From positions 19,423 to 83,422 of the forward strand of contig JBEKTJ010000012.1 in the NCBI GenBank assembly GCA_049516155.1: a stretch of DNA of 64,000 bases, written 5' to 3'. The DNA is from Bog-159 sp049516155. Lineage in GTDB: Bacteria; Acidobacteriota; Terriglobia; Bryobacterales; Bryobacteraceae. The stretch's first letter is position 1; each line of letters starts with the position of its first letter. Shown here in pieces: positions 7,914 through 16,325 of the stretch. Under the pieces are notes generated by a model, which was not told the DNA's origin, ran no database searches, and was given only the letters and a program-made list of their open reading frames with translations. A program made the translations under genes and the position numbers.

Positions 7914-10012
7914 CAGCCCACCGTCACCAGGCCATACCGCCGCTGCCAATGATCGCGAATATACGCCACCGCCAGACGCAATTCCTCCTCACTCGGCGGA
8001 TGGCTCACGAAATCCAGCGCCTCGCGCCGCGCCGCTTCCAGAATCTCCTTATCGCGCAGGATATTCGCCACCCGCAGCGACGGCAGGCCCGACTGTTTCG
8101 TGCCGAAGAACTCGCCCGGCCCACGCAGCTTCAGATCCATCTCCGCGATCAGGAATCCGTCGTTCGAATCCACCAGCGTGCGGATGCGTTCCTTCGCCGC
8201 ATCGCTCATCCGCTCCGTGATCAGGATGCAATAGCTCTGCGCCGCCCCGCGTCCCACACGCCCGCGAAGCTGGTGAAGCTGCGCCAGCCCAAAGCGCTCC
8301 GCCTGCTCGATCGCCATCACCGTTGCGTTGGGCACGTCCACGCCCACCTCAATCACCGTGGTCGAAACCAAAATCTTGATCTCGCCCTTCTTGAAGCGCT
8401 CCATGGTGGATTCCTTCTCGTCCGCCGGCAACCGGCCATGCATCAGCCCCACGGCGACGCCCGGAAACACTTCCCGCGACAAATGTTCGTGCATCTTTTC
8501 GGCCGCCTTCATGGCATTGGTCTCCGATTCCTCAATCACCGGATACACCACGTACGCCTGCCGCCCCTCGTCGATCTGCTTCTTCACGAAGCTATAGACC
8601 TGTTCCGCATGATCGGCCGTAACATGCTTCGTCGCGATCGGCTTGCGTCCCGGCGGCATTTCGTCGATCACCGACACATCCAAGTCGCCGTACAGCGTCA
8701 GCGCCAGCGTACGCGGAATGGGCGTCGCCGTCATCACCAGCACGTCGGGATGCACGCCCTTGCGCAGCAGCTCGAAGCGTTGCATCACGCCGAAGCGATG
8801 CTGCTCGTCCACAATCGCCAGGCCGAGTTTCGCGAACTCCACGTCCTTTTCGAGCAGCGCGTGCGTCCCGATCGCTACGTGCACCAGTCCCGACGCGATC
8901 AGCTTCTTAAGCTGCCCCTTCTCCCGGCTGGTAAACGATCCGGTAAGCTGCACCACCACATAATCCAGGCGCGCCAGAAGTTGCTTGAAGTAGAAGTAAT
9001 GTTGCGCTGCCAGGATCTCGGTGGGCGCCAGCACCGCCACTTGATACCCATTCTCGATCGCGATCACCGCCGCCTCCGCGGCCACGATGGTCTTGCCGCT
9101 GCCCACATCGCCTTGCAGCAGCCGGTTCATCGGCCGGGGCGCTTTCATATCTTGCGCAATCTCTCCCAGCACTCGCTTCTGCGCGCCAGTGGGCTTGAAC
9201 GGCAGCATTGCCTTCACCCTCTCGCGCACACGGTCCGTCAGCTCGAATGAGATGCCGGGCATGGTGCGGGCCTTGCTGCGTTTCAATGCCACCCCGCATT
9301 CCAGCCAGAAAAATTCTTCGAAGATCAGCCGGAACTGCGCTTGCGACCGGAAGGCGTTCAGCAAGCGCATGTCCGTATCCTGCGGTGGGAAATGCGTCTC
9401 CCGAATGGCGGTCCAGCGATCCGGCAGTTTCAACCGGCGCCGCACTTCCTCGGGAAGCTGATCCTCTACAGGAGGCAGCGATTCCAAGACGCGATGCACC
9501 ATCGCCCGCAGCACCCGCGTGCTGATCTTCGACACCGCCTCATAAACCGGCACGACTCGCCCCAGATGCAAGGCCGCTTCCGCCGCCTCGTCATCGTCGG
9601 ATAGAATCTCGAATTCCGGGTGCAACATGTTGAGCTGGCCGGAATAGCTGTCGAATTCCACTTTGCCGTAGAGCGCCACCTTCTGGCCGGGCGCCAGCAC
9701 GTTGGCCAAGTAGCCGCCATGAAACCACTTGCCCACCAGGATTCCGCGGGAGCGGTCGGTGAAGGAGGCTTCGAACAGCCCCAGGTTGCGCCGCTTGAAC
9801 CCCGAAACGCTCGCGGAGCGCACCTCCGCGATGACGGTGGCCATCTCACCGGGCGCCAGTTCGTTGACCGCCTTCACGTTGCTGCGATCCTCGTAGCGGA
9901 ACGGCACGTAGGCAAGCAGGTCCTCGACCGTGCTGAGACCCTTCGCCTCCAGCATGGCTGCGCGCGCGGGCCCGACGCCTTTGATGTAAGTGAGCGGAGT
10001 GGTGAGATCCAT
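7913..10012 (-). CDS. recG: ATP-dependent DNA helicase RecG
   Basis: This branch-migration helicase remodels stalled replication forks and Holliday junctions. The 699-residue length is normal. The N-terminal wedge/OB domain (about residues 1-250) includes the helix-hairpin-helix-like YIKGVGPARAAML. Walker A is QGDVGSGKT at about 300-308, the DEQH box is VDEQHRFG at about 401-408, motif III is TATPIPRTLAL, and motif VI is QLRGRVGRG. The C-terminus SLRVANILRDKEIL is typical of RecG. It starts at ATG 10012, is divergent from the Gfo/Idh/MocA gene, and overlaps rsmD at its 3' end. Confidence 0.97.
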   Translation of the reverse strand: MDLTTPLTYIKGVGPARAAMLEAKGLSTVEDLLAYVPFRYEDRSNVKAVNELAPGEMATVIAEVRSASVSGFKRRNLGLFEASFTDRSRGILVGKWFHGGYLANVLAPGQKVALYGKVEFDSYSGQLNMLHPEFEILSDDDEAAEAALHLGRVVPVYEAVSKISTRVLRAMVHRVLESLPPVEDQLPEEVRRRLKLPDRWTAIRETHFPPQDTDMRLLNAFRSQAQFRLIFEEFFWLECGVALKRSKARTMPGISFELTDRVRERVKAMLPFKPTGAQKRVLGEIAQDMKAPRPMNRLLQGDVGSGKTIVAAEAAVIAIENGYQVAVLAPTEILAAQHYFYFKQLLARLDYVVVQLTGSFTSREKGQLKKLIASGLVHVAIGTHALLEKDVEFAKLGLAIVDEQHRFGVMQRFELLRKGVHPDVLVMTATPIPRTLALTLYGDLDVSVIDEMPPGRKPIATKHVTADHAEQVYSFVKKQIDEGRQAYVVYPVIEESETNAMKAAEKMHEHLSREVFPGVAVGLMHGRLPADEKESTMERFKKGEIKILVSTTVIEVGVDVPNATVMAIEQAERFGLAQLHQLRGRVGRGAAQSYCILITERMSDAAKERIRTLVDSNDGFLIAEMDLKLRGPGEFFGTKQSGLPSLRVANILRDKEILEAARREALDFVSHPPSEEELRLAVAYIRDHWQRRYGLVTVG

Positions 10013-10021
10013 TTGTGTGGA

Positions 10022-10053
10022 GCAGGCGTTGCCTGCTGCGGCCTCGTGGCCGC
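10022..10053. repeat. Two adjacent short palindromes between recG and an oxidoreductase gene
   Basis: A 6-bp perfect inverted repeat (GCAGGC / GCCTGC, 3-nt loop, 10022-10036) is followed one base later by a second (GCGGCC / GGCCGC, 4-nt loop, 10038-10053). The same double-palindrome architecture recurs at 47144-47180, and related single palindromes lie at 25101-25129 and 63708-63725. It sits in the 63-bp gap between divergent genes, so it could be a dispersed palindromic repeat or part of the promoter region. Confidence 0.5.
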
Positions 10054-10075
10054 CCGGCTGCGCTTTCAGTGTACA

Positions 10076-11020
10076 ATGCCGGAAGTGAAGCTCACCGTTT
10101 TCTTATTTCTTTGCACCATCCCTGCCTGCGCTGTCACGCTACGTCTCGGCATTATCGGCACCGACACATCGCACGTCACCGCCTTCACCCAAATCCTGAA
10201 CGACGAATCCTCACCCGATCATGTGCCGGGCGGCCGGGTAGTGGCTGCATACAAAGGCGGTAGCGCGGACATTGAGTCCAGCGCCACCCGCGTGGACAAA
10301 TTCGCCGACGAACTGCGCACGAAGTGGAGAGTGCGCTTTTACACCACCATTCCGGAGATGTGCCGGGATGTGGACGCCGTGCTGCTCGAAAGCGTGGATG
10401 GCCGCGTCCACCTGGCGCAGGCCCGCGCCGTGATCGCCGCGCACAAGCCGCTGTTCATCGATAAGCCGCTGGCCTCCACGCTGGAGGATGCCCGCGAAAT
10501 CGCCCGCCTGGCCAGCGAGGCGGGCGTGCCGTGGTTCAGCGCTTCCAGCTTGCGCTTCGGCGAAATCGCCGAGACGATGAAGTTCGCCGACGCCACCGGT
10601 GTGGAAACTTGGGGACCCGGACCCCTGGAGCCGCACCACCGGCTCGATCTATCCTGGTACGCCATCCATCCCGTCGAACTGCTGTACACGCTGATGGGTC
10701 CGGGCTGCGAAGAAGTCAGCCGCATTTTTTCGCCGGATGCGGACGTCATCGTGGGCCGCTGGAAAGACGGCCGCATCGGCACGGTGCGCGCGCTGCGCCC
10801 CTACAGCGACTATGGCGCGGTGGTTTTCCGCCCCAAGCAAATCGTGGAAAGCCCGTCGCGCCCCGCCGACAGTTACCGCGCGCTGCTGGTGGAGGTGATG
10901 AAATTCTTTGAAACCGGACAGCCGCCCGTGCCCAACCGGGAAACGCTGGAGATCTTCGCCTTCATGGATGCCGCACAGCGCAGCAAGGATGAGGGCGGCA
11001 AGCCGATGCGCTTACGCTAG
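10076..11020 (+). CDS. Exported Gfo/Idh/MocA family oxidoreductase
   Basis: This 314-residue protein starts with a cleavable signal peptide (MPEVKLTVFLFLCTIPACA). Directly after it comes a Rossmann segment, LRLGIIGTDTSHVTAF, with an atypical nucleotide-binding turn. The motif PLFIDKPLASTLEDA corresponds to the EKP-type catalytic motif of the family, here with Asp in place of Glu. Later HPVELLYTLMGPG holds the His-containing helix usually near the sugar. Family members oxidise or reduce sugars and inositols with NAD(P). An exported version must carry or lack a bound cofactor, which cannot be judged here. Acidobacteria hold many such paralogues. Its substrate is unknown. Confidence 0.85.
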   Translation: MPEVKLTVFLFLCTIPACAVTLRLGIIGTDTSHVTAFTQILNDESSPDHVPGGRVVAAYKGGSADIESSATRVDKFADELRTKWRVRFYTTIPEMCRDVDAVLLESVDGRVHLAQARAVIAAHKPLFIDKPLASTLEDAREIARLASEAGVPWFSASSLRFGEIAETMKFADATGVETWGPGPLEPHHRLDLSWYAIHPVELLYTLMGPGCEEVSRIFSPDADVIVGRWKDGRIGTVRALRPYSDYGAVVFRPKQIVESPSRPADSYRALLVEVMKFFETGQPPVPNRETLEIFAFMDAAQRSKDEGGKPMRLR

Positions 11021-11050
11021 CCAATGCGGTTACCATAGAAGACTACTCTT

Positions 11051-11821
11051 ATGCCAAATCTGCTGGAGGGCAAGCTGGCCCTCATTCTCGGAATCGCGAA
11101 CAAATGGAGCTTGGCCTATGCTATCGCGCAAGCCTTCTGGCGTGAAGGAGCTACCTTAGCCCTTACCTATTTGGGCGACCGCCAGAAGGTGGCCATTGAA
11201 GAGATGTCCGCAGGCCTGCCGGTGGCCGGCATCTGGCCATGCGACGTGACCAAGGAGGAGGATCTGCTGGCGCTCACTGAATCGCTGCGCGCCCTGGACC
11301 GCCCCTTGAACGCCGTGGTACACAGCCTGGCCTTCGCCAACCGCGATGACTTATCGCGCCCATTCGTCGAAACCGGACGTTCAGGCTTTCTTCTGGCGCA
11401 AGAGGTCAGCGCTTATTCCCTGGTGGCGGTCGCGCGCGCCACCACCCCCTTGATGACGGCGGGCGGCGCGCTGATGACCCTCACCTACCTGGGATCCACG
11501 CGCGTGGTGCCGAACTACAACGCGATGGGCGTCGCGAAAGCGTCGCTCGAAGCCTCGGTGCGCTATCTCGCCAGCGATCTGGGGCCGCAGCGTATTCGGG
11601 TGAACGCCATCTCGGCGGGGCCCGTTAAGACGGCATCGGCGCGCGCCATCAAGGACTTCACCAGCATCCTCGACTATGTCGCGCAGCGTTCGCCGTTGCG
11701 CCGCAATACCGATCCCGCCGAAGTTGCGGATACCGCCGTGTTCCTGGCCAGCGATCTGGGCCGCGGCGTCACCGGCAATACCATCTTCGTAGACGCCGGT
11801 ATTCAGATCATGGGTTTATAG
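11051..11821 (+). CDS. fabI: Enoyl-[acyl-carrier-protein] reductase (NADH), FabI type
   Basis: FabI catalyses the last reduction of each fatty-acid elongation cycle. The 256-residue protein has the FabI-specific cofactor loop GIANKWSLAYAIA (residues 14-26) and the catalytic pair Tyr156 and Lys163 in NYNAMGVAK. Tyr146 lies in TYLGS, and ISAGPVKT follows. Spacing and numbering of the active-site residues match classical FabI. It starts 30 bp after the oxidoreductase gene and may be co-transcribed with it and with the methyltransferase gene 12 bp downstream. Confidence 0.95.
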   Translation: MPNLLEGKLALILGIANKWSLAYAIAQAFWREGATLALTYLGDRQKVAIEEMSAGLPVAGIWPCDVTKEEDLLALTESLRALDRPLNAVVHSLAFANRDDLSRPFVETGRSGFLLAQEVSAYSLVAVARATTPLMTAGGALMTLTYLGSTRVVPNYNAMGVAKASLEASVRYLASDLGPQRIRVNAISAGPVKTASARAIKDFTSILDYVAQRSPLRRNTDPAEVADTAVFLASDLGRGVTGNTIFVDAGIQIMGL

Positions 11822-11833
11822 TTAAGTAGACCC

Positions 11834-12757
11834 ATGAAGATTGAAGTCGTCCTGACTGAAGCGGAGATTATCCAAGAGCTTACCGAGGCAGTGGAAGCGC
11901 GCGACCTCCCCGAGAAATTCTTCTACTGGAGCCCGCTGGCGGTGCGCGCATGGTTGGCCCGCGCGGCCGATCCTGCATTCGGCGATCTACGGCGATGCTG
12001 GAAGGAACTCGCCACCAAAACCAACTGGTTGCTCGAACCCTTTGTCGAGCGTTTGCCGGTAATCAGTTTCGGCGCCGGCGATGGCTCGACCGACCGCCTG
12101 CTGCTCGACGTAGTCCAATATGCCGGGCGCGAACTGAGATATTATCCCGTGGATGCCAGCCAAGCGCTGCTGGAAACGGCCTGCGCCGCCGCCGAAGATC
12201 TGGATATTGAAACCGCCGGCGTGAAGGCGGATATCTCCAGTCCTATGCACCTGGTTTTCGCCACCGACGCCGCCGAATCGCCCAAGCTATTGCTGATGTC
12301 CGGCAACACCCTGGGCGGTTTCGATCCGCTGGACCACGTGAAGCACATGGCGCAGTGCCTGCATGGCGACGACCGGCTGATCCTGGACGCCGAGATTTAT
12401 CATACTAACGGATCCGCGCCGAACCTGAACGCGATGGTGCAGTTCGCGTTCGCCCCCCTGGCGGCGCTGGGAGTCTCCGCCGACGACGGAGAGGTACGAT
12501 TCGAACATAAACGCGACAAAAGCATCGGCGGCCTGCATGTAACCGCCTCGTATTTCCGCCCGGATCGAGACCTGCGCATTGCCACACCGGCTCACGAAGT
12601 GCTGGTGGAGCGGGGCGAGCATATCAACCTAAACTTCAACTACAGATTCACCGCGGAGGCTCTGCGCGAGTTGCTGGTGGAGCGCGGCGGGCTGCGGATT
12701 CTGGAAGAAATCCCCAGCCCGGATGGCCGGTACATGCTGGTCGTCTGTTCGCGGTAG
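11834..12757 (+). CDS. EgtD-like SAM-dependent methyltransferase (histidine-specific methyltransferase superfamily)
   Basis: The 307-residue protein resembles the EgtD/DUF2260 superfamily, whose best-known member trimethylates L-histidine for ergothioneine synthesis. The SAM loop is VISFGAGDGSTDRLLLD (about 77-93), followed by YYPVDASQALLE and the family-typical LLMSGNTLGGFDPLDH. The C-terminal sheet contains INLNFNYRFTAEALRELL. No egtB or other ergothioneine gene is adjacent, and the first motif differs from canonical EgtD, so the substrate may not be histidine. It lies 12 bp after fabI and ends just ahead of the tRNA. Confidence 0.75.
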   Translation: MKIEVVLTEAEIIQELTEAVEARDLPEKFFYWSPLAVRAWLARAADPAFGDLRRCWKELATKTNWLLEPFVERLPVISFGAGDGSTDRLLLDVVQYAGRELRYYPVDASQALLETACAAAEDLDIETAGVKADISSPMHLVFATDAAESPKLLLMSGNTLGGFDPLDHVKHMAQCLHGDDRLILDAEIYHTNGSAPNLNAMVQFAFAPLAALGVSADDGEVRFEHKRDKSIGGLHVTASYFRPDRDLRIATPAHEVLVERGEHINLNFNYRFTAEALRELLVERGGLRILEEIPSPDGRYMLVVCSR

Positions 12758-12771
12758 AATTGTTCAGGTGC

Positions 12772-12848
12772 GCGCCCGTAGCTCAGTTGGATAGAGCGGC
12801 TGGCTTCGAACCAGTAGGCCGGGGGTTCGAGTCCCTCCGGGCGCACCA
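12772..12848 (+). tRNA. tRNA-Arg, anticodon UCG
   Basis: A 77-nt cloverleaf can be drawn. The acceptor stem is GCGCCCG with CGGGCGC and the D arm GCTC/GAGC. The anticodon stem GCTGG/CCAGT holds loop CTTCGAA, so the anticodon is TCG, reading CGA and probably CGG. The T arm is GGGGG/CCCTC with loop TTCGAGT, followed by A73 and an encoded CCA. It lies 14 bp after the EgtD-like gene. Confidence 0.97.
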
Positions 12849-12880
12849 GTTTTTCAGCGAGGTCGGCGAAGTGTTAAGAA

Positions 12881-13063
12881 ATGTGCTTCGGGCTCATCGC
12901 GATCTTCGACTCCGATACAATGCCGCGGGATCGCCGGGCGCAGCTTGAGGCGGCCGTGGTTGCTTCCGGCCGGCGCCTGAGGCACGCCGGATATTTCCGT
13001 GCGTTCGAATGGAACGCGATAGCGCCCGAGGTCACCGAGCGGGGTGCGCGCCGCGATGGATGA
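12881..13063 (+). pseudogene. Probable decayed 5' fragment of an asparagine synthetase (glutamine-hydrolysing)
   Basis: Just after the tRNA, the plus strand reads MCFGLIAIFDSDTMPRDRRA and then QLEAAVVASGRRLRH. This looks like the N-terminal glutamine amidotransferase of AsnB: a catalytic Cys2 near the start, an IFD block and RLRHRGPD. After RRLRH the frame breaks; one base shift later the DNA would read GPDISV. Downstream there are only scattered traces that could come from the next AsnB motif. A stop follows at 13061-13063, far short of the roughly 600 residues of AsnB. Resemblance was judged by eye and the extra residue after Cys2 is unusual, so confidence is moderate. It could also be a chance reading frame. 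Confidence 0.4.
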
Positions 13064-13127
13064 TTGAGGCTTCAGGGGCTGAATGAACAGTTCCAGGAGG
13101 AGGCGGCGCTGCCGAGCCTTTCCAGTC

Positions 13128-13325
13128 CTAGCTAGAATCCTTCGACAGATGCTTTCGAATCTTGGCGATGTCTTCATGGGAGGGAGGCCAGTCCGTGTCG
13201 CAGGTATTACAGTGGAACACCAACGCACCGGTTTTCAGCGCTTCTTCGAATCCTTCCCGACTGAATGTCACTGTCTGGTTGTGGTCGTTCGGACAAACAA
13301 TCTCGAAATCCATCCGGTCGCTCAT
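13128..13325 (-). CDS. Small hypothetical protein with cysteine motif
   Basis: This 65-residue protein starts at ATG 13325 behind a near-perfect AGGAGG ribosome site five bases upstream, which decides the start. The sequence begins MSDRMDFEIVCPNDHNQ and later has FHCNTCDTDWPP, giving a single Cys followed by a CxxC pair, as in small zinc-ribbon or rubredoxin-like proteins, though only three cysteines are present. The C-terminus is basic (IAKIRKHLSK). Its function is unknown. No partner gene is evident; neighbours are unrecognised DNA on one side and the putative asnB remnant on the other. Confidence 0.7.
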   Translation of the reverse strand: MSDRMDFEIVCPNDHNQTVTFSREGFEEALKTGALVFHCNTCDTDWPPSHEDIAKIRKHLSKDSS

Positions 13326-13713
13326 TTGCCTCCTATTGATCGGCCAAACCGCCTTTGCCCTTGCTCGAACGGTGCCGTCGATCCTTGATGGTAACGCGAA
13401 TGGTGATTCGCCGATTAGACATTGACCTGCAGGGCGATCATGCGCGGCGAGCGGACGTGGCCCATCGTGCGCACGGAAGCGGCCGCGTTTTCCCACCATC
13501 GTTCCGGCGCACCCGCCGCCCGGCGCGATGACCACGCCCCAGCGGCTGGCGCCGAAGGTGGGCGCAGGGCAGGCCGCGGGCGACACGCCGCCAGCACCGG
13601 CGTCCGTGCCCTACCGCGATGCACCACCAGCCGAGCGACGCGGCTGGGACTGCCGATTACGTTCTACAGAGGTTGGTTCGGCGAGTTGGCGGCGAGATTC
13701 GACCCAGTCTGTA
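13326..13713. other. No recognisable gene between the small CxxC protein and the tail-fibre-like protein
   Basis: Several open frames cross this 388-bp stretch on both strands. They are rich in Arg, Ala and Pro with no family motif or ribosome site, as expected for antisense frames in GC-rich DNA. One minus-strand frame ending near 13415 (APERWWENAAASV, then a basic tail) looks slightly more protein-like and could be a gene remnant, but it was not assigned. Confidence 0.4.
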
Positions 13714-15141
13714 TTACTGCAACGTCACCAGCACTTGAATCACGCCGTTGCCCTCAGCCAGCGATTCCATGGCCTTGCCGACCACCGCACCCAGCATGCG
13801 GCCACGATCCGTTCCCTTCATCGCGTAGCCCGCCCGGGAAGACGCCACCAGCAGGTCGCCCACGCCAATCGCGCCGTTCTCTGCGGTCACTTTGCACGGC
13901 ACGATGCCAACCACCGCCAGCGGGACTTCGCTGGCGAGCGTAGAGTCGTCCATCGCGTGGGTGGTCGCTAGGATGCCCGGCTTGGTCGAAAAGATGCCCG
14001 CCACGCGCATCGAGTAAGCGTCTTGTGAGCGCTCCAAACGCCGGTTCCCCGTAGGATCGATGGCCAGCAGGTCTCCCGGCTCGTATCGTGCATGATCGCC
14101 GCGCACCGCGACGGATTCGGCGAAATCGGCGCCGCCGGTCTGCGTGCCGCCGTCGAAGTAGCCCTTGCCCGTCGCGTCCACTCGAAATACATTCGTGCCG
14201 TTATTTTGCCCCACGAGTACGTTGCCGCCGGCCACGCTGTTGAAGACTCCGGCCGTGCCGGCAGGGCTGTAGTCGTAAACCACGATCCCGATCGTATTGC
14301 CTGTGGTGGAGCTGGCGTCAAATAGTCCGGCGGTGCCGCTGGAACTCGAGTCATAGACTGCCAGACCGGTTGTCGAGCCGGTGGTGGAAGTAGCTTGAAA
14401 AACTCCACCGGTGCCACTGGTGCTGTAGTCATAAGCCTCCACGCCAACCGTTTGGCCCGTCGTAGACGTAGCGAAGGCCGAGATTCCAATATCGATGGGT
14501 CCGTTACCGACTCCTTCCAGGCCATAGCTCAGATTGGTCGCATTGCCGGTGGCGTCTCCGCGCACGCCGATGCCGCCCGGACCGTACGCGATGCCCTGTA
14601 CTCCACGCTGGCCGGTGCTGGTGGTGGCCACGGCTTGGCCGAACACTCCGACGCCCGACGGGTTGTAATCGGTGCCAAGCACCCCCGACGTGTTGCCGCT
14701 GGCGCCGTTGGAGGTGCCGGAGACTCCCGCCGCTAGTGTCCCTGCGGCAGTCGCGTCGCTGTTCACGATTCCCAAGATGCCATACGCAGTGCCGGACGTC
14801 GCCTTCGAGTCTCCATAGATGGCCGGCGTTCCCGCGGTATTGGTGGTCTCCACATCCAGTTGCCCGCTGGGAGCAGTTGTACCGAGGCCCACTTTACCGG
14901 CGGTCTGATATAGCGAGGAATTACCGAGTGCGCTGGTGGATGTCCACTTGGCGACGTAGCCCGTGTTTCCGCTTCCAGTGATCGTATCCGGGGTGACGGT
15001 CTCACTGACTTTCGGCGCCGATTTTCCTGCGTTGCTATTATCCTCGGCTGCCGCGGGCGGCAACCCGAGTGTCATGGTCAGTGTTGTAATTGTGAAAACT
15101 GTGACGATGGTTACCTTGCGAGTCCTGAACCGATTGTTCAT
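13714..15141 (-). CDS. Exported tail-fibre-like repeat protein
   Basis: The 475-residue protein starts at ATG 15141, nine bases after a GGAGGGG ribosome site. A signal peptide covers residues about 1-32 (TLTMTLGLPPAAAED). The motif KVGLGTTAPSGQLDVE is typical of phage tail-fibre-like and surface beta-helix proteins. It is followed by roughly ten loosely repeated Gly/Thr/Ser-rich units, often containing GVxGxxxxxSGTxGVF, over residues about 95-330. The C-terminal domain begins near GGADFAESVAVRG and contains EPGDLLAIDPTGNRRL and GDLLVASSRAGYAMKG, recalling tail-associated or adhesin head domains. It is probably displayed on the surface and may trimerise. No phage genes accompany it. Confidence 0.75.
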   Translation of the reverse strand: MNNRFRTRKVTIVTVFTITTLTMTLGLPPAAAEDNSNAGKSAPKVSETVTPDTITGSGNTGYVAKWTSTSALGNSSLYQTAGKVGLGTTAPSGQLDVETTNTAGTPAIYGDSKATSGTAYGILGIVNSDATAAGTLAAGVSGTSNGASGNTSGVLGTDYNPSGVGVFGQAVATTSTGQRGVQGIAYGPGGIGVRGDATGNATNLSYGLEGVGNGPIDIGISAFATSTTGQTVGVEAYDYSTSGTGGVFQATSTTGSTTGLAVYDSSSSGTAGLFDASSTTGNTIGIVVYDYSPAGTAGVFNSVAGGNVLVGQNNGTNVFRVDATGKGYFDGGTQTGGADFAESVAVRGDHARYEPGDLLAIDPTGNRRLERSQDAYSMRVAGIFSTKPGILATTHAMDDSTLASEVPLAVVGIVPCKVTAENGAIGVGDLLVASSRAGYAMKGTDRGRMLGAVVGKAMESLAEGNGVIQVLVTLQ

Positions 15142-15308
15142 ACGAGTTTCCCCTCCTTGGGGAGTCGAACCAGGAAAGTGACTAGGGCAATTATACATCG
15201 GGGCGCGTTTTTCGAGAGCCCTTGCGCGGTACTCTTCCAGTACTAGACGGGCTGGGCCAAACGCGGTGACCACGCCCGAGCGAATGGCACGGCGGTGTGC
15301 AAGCGGAT

Positions 15309-16160
15309 TCAGCGGAATGCCGCGGCGTTCTCCTGAGCCCAGTGGTCGAACGTAACCGGTTTGCGGCCAAGGACACGTTCGACCGTGTCCGTCACGGCCG
15401 CGAGGCGCCCCTCGCGAATGGCCCGGAAAATAGACAAGCGTGCTTCCACAAGGGGCGGCGGAGCGTTCCAGGCGACCTGCTGTTGCCGCGTCTCTTCGTC
15501 GGAAAGCGGTTCGAACCTGACCGGCTTACCGATTGCAGCGCCGATCTTCGCACCCATCTCGCCGTAGCTTAGCGCCTCCGGTCCAGTAATCGGCAGTGAA
15601 ATCCCGACATATCCCGGCATGGTCAATGCGTTCGTGACGACAGCGGCGATATCGTCGGAATGAATGAAGGGGATCTTGCCGTCGCCCGTAGCCGAGCGCA
15701 CAACGCCTTCGGCCTTGATCGATCTCGCCCACCAGAGAGCGTTTACCATAAATCCGGACGGCTGGACGAAGGTGAATGGGATCCCGCTCGCGCGGACGGC
15801 GGCCTCGCCCCGCGCATGCCATACCCCCGTTCCGACATTTTGCTCCCGCGCGTCGTACGAAGACAGTTTGACGAGGTGTTTCACGCCCGCGGTGTTTGCC
15901 GTTTTCGCTGCCAATTCATCAAGCGCCGCCAGTTTATCGCCTGAATTGACCAAAAACAGAGCGTCCGCTCCCGCAAGCGCCGGCTCTAGCGTTTTGGCAT
16001 CCGCCAGATCGCCAACGAAGACATCGACGCGGCTCCCGTAGTGCGCCCGCGCCTTGTCCCCATCGCGCACAAAGATTCTCGGCCGGTCGCCACGCGCGAT
16101 CAGGCGCTCGACCACGCGCGATCCGACGTTTCCCGTCGCGCCGGTAATGAGGTAGATCAT
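15309..16160 (-). CDS. NmrA-like NAD(P)-binding SDR family protein
   Basis: The 283-residue protein starts MIYLITGATGNVGSRVVERL, the glycine-rich NAD(P)-binding motif of atypical SDR/NmrA-like proteins. Further motifs are RIFVRDGDKAR, FVGDLADAKTLEPALAGADA, HLVKLSSYDA and FTFVQPSGFMVN. It lacks the usual YxxxK catalytic pair in clear form, like many NmrA-like proteins that sense or reduce quinones. The start ATG has AAGGAGC six bases upstream. It is divergent from a TetR gene 165 bp away, so it is the likely target of that regulator. Confidence 0.85.
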   Translation of the reverse strand: MIYLITGATGNVGSRVVERLIARGDRPRIFVRDGDKARAHYGSRVDVFVGDLADAKTLEPALAGADALFLVNSGDKLAALDELAAKTANTAGVKHLVKLSSYDAREQNVGTGVWHARGEAAVRASGIPFTFVQPSGFMVNALWWARSIKAEGVVRSATGDGKIPFIHSDDIAAVVTNALTMPGYVGISLPITGPEALSYGEMGAKIGAAIGKPVRFEPLSDEETRQQQVAWNAPPPLVEARLSIFRAIREGRLAAVTDTVERVLGRKPVTFDHWAQENAAAFR

Positions 16161-16325
16161 AAATGCTCCTTTAGGGGCCATCAACTCACAAGTTATACGA
16201 TTGCTCAGATATACTTCTAGGGTCACACGTAAGCTGCGCTCTGTATACTCGCTTTTGAAACGGGCGCTTCCATAGTGTTTCCACACGGATGCGAAGGAAA
16301 GTAGACACTAGCTCATATTTGTCTT

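Noticed and set aside
7949..9250. 433-codon plus-strand frame opposite recG
   Set aside because: It is a low-complexity His/Arg/Gln-rich shadow of recG; recG is certain.
12854..13228. Minus-strand frame opposite the asnB-like remnant
   Set aside because: It has no recognised motif or ribosome site and overlaps the real small gene at 13128-13325.
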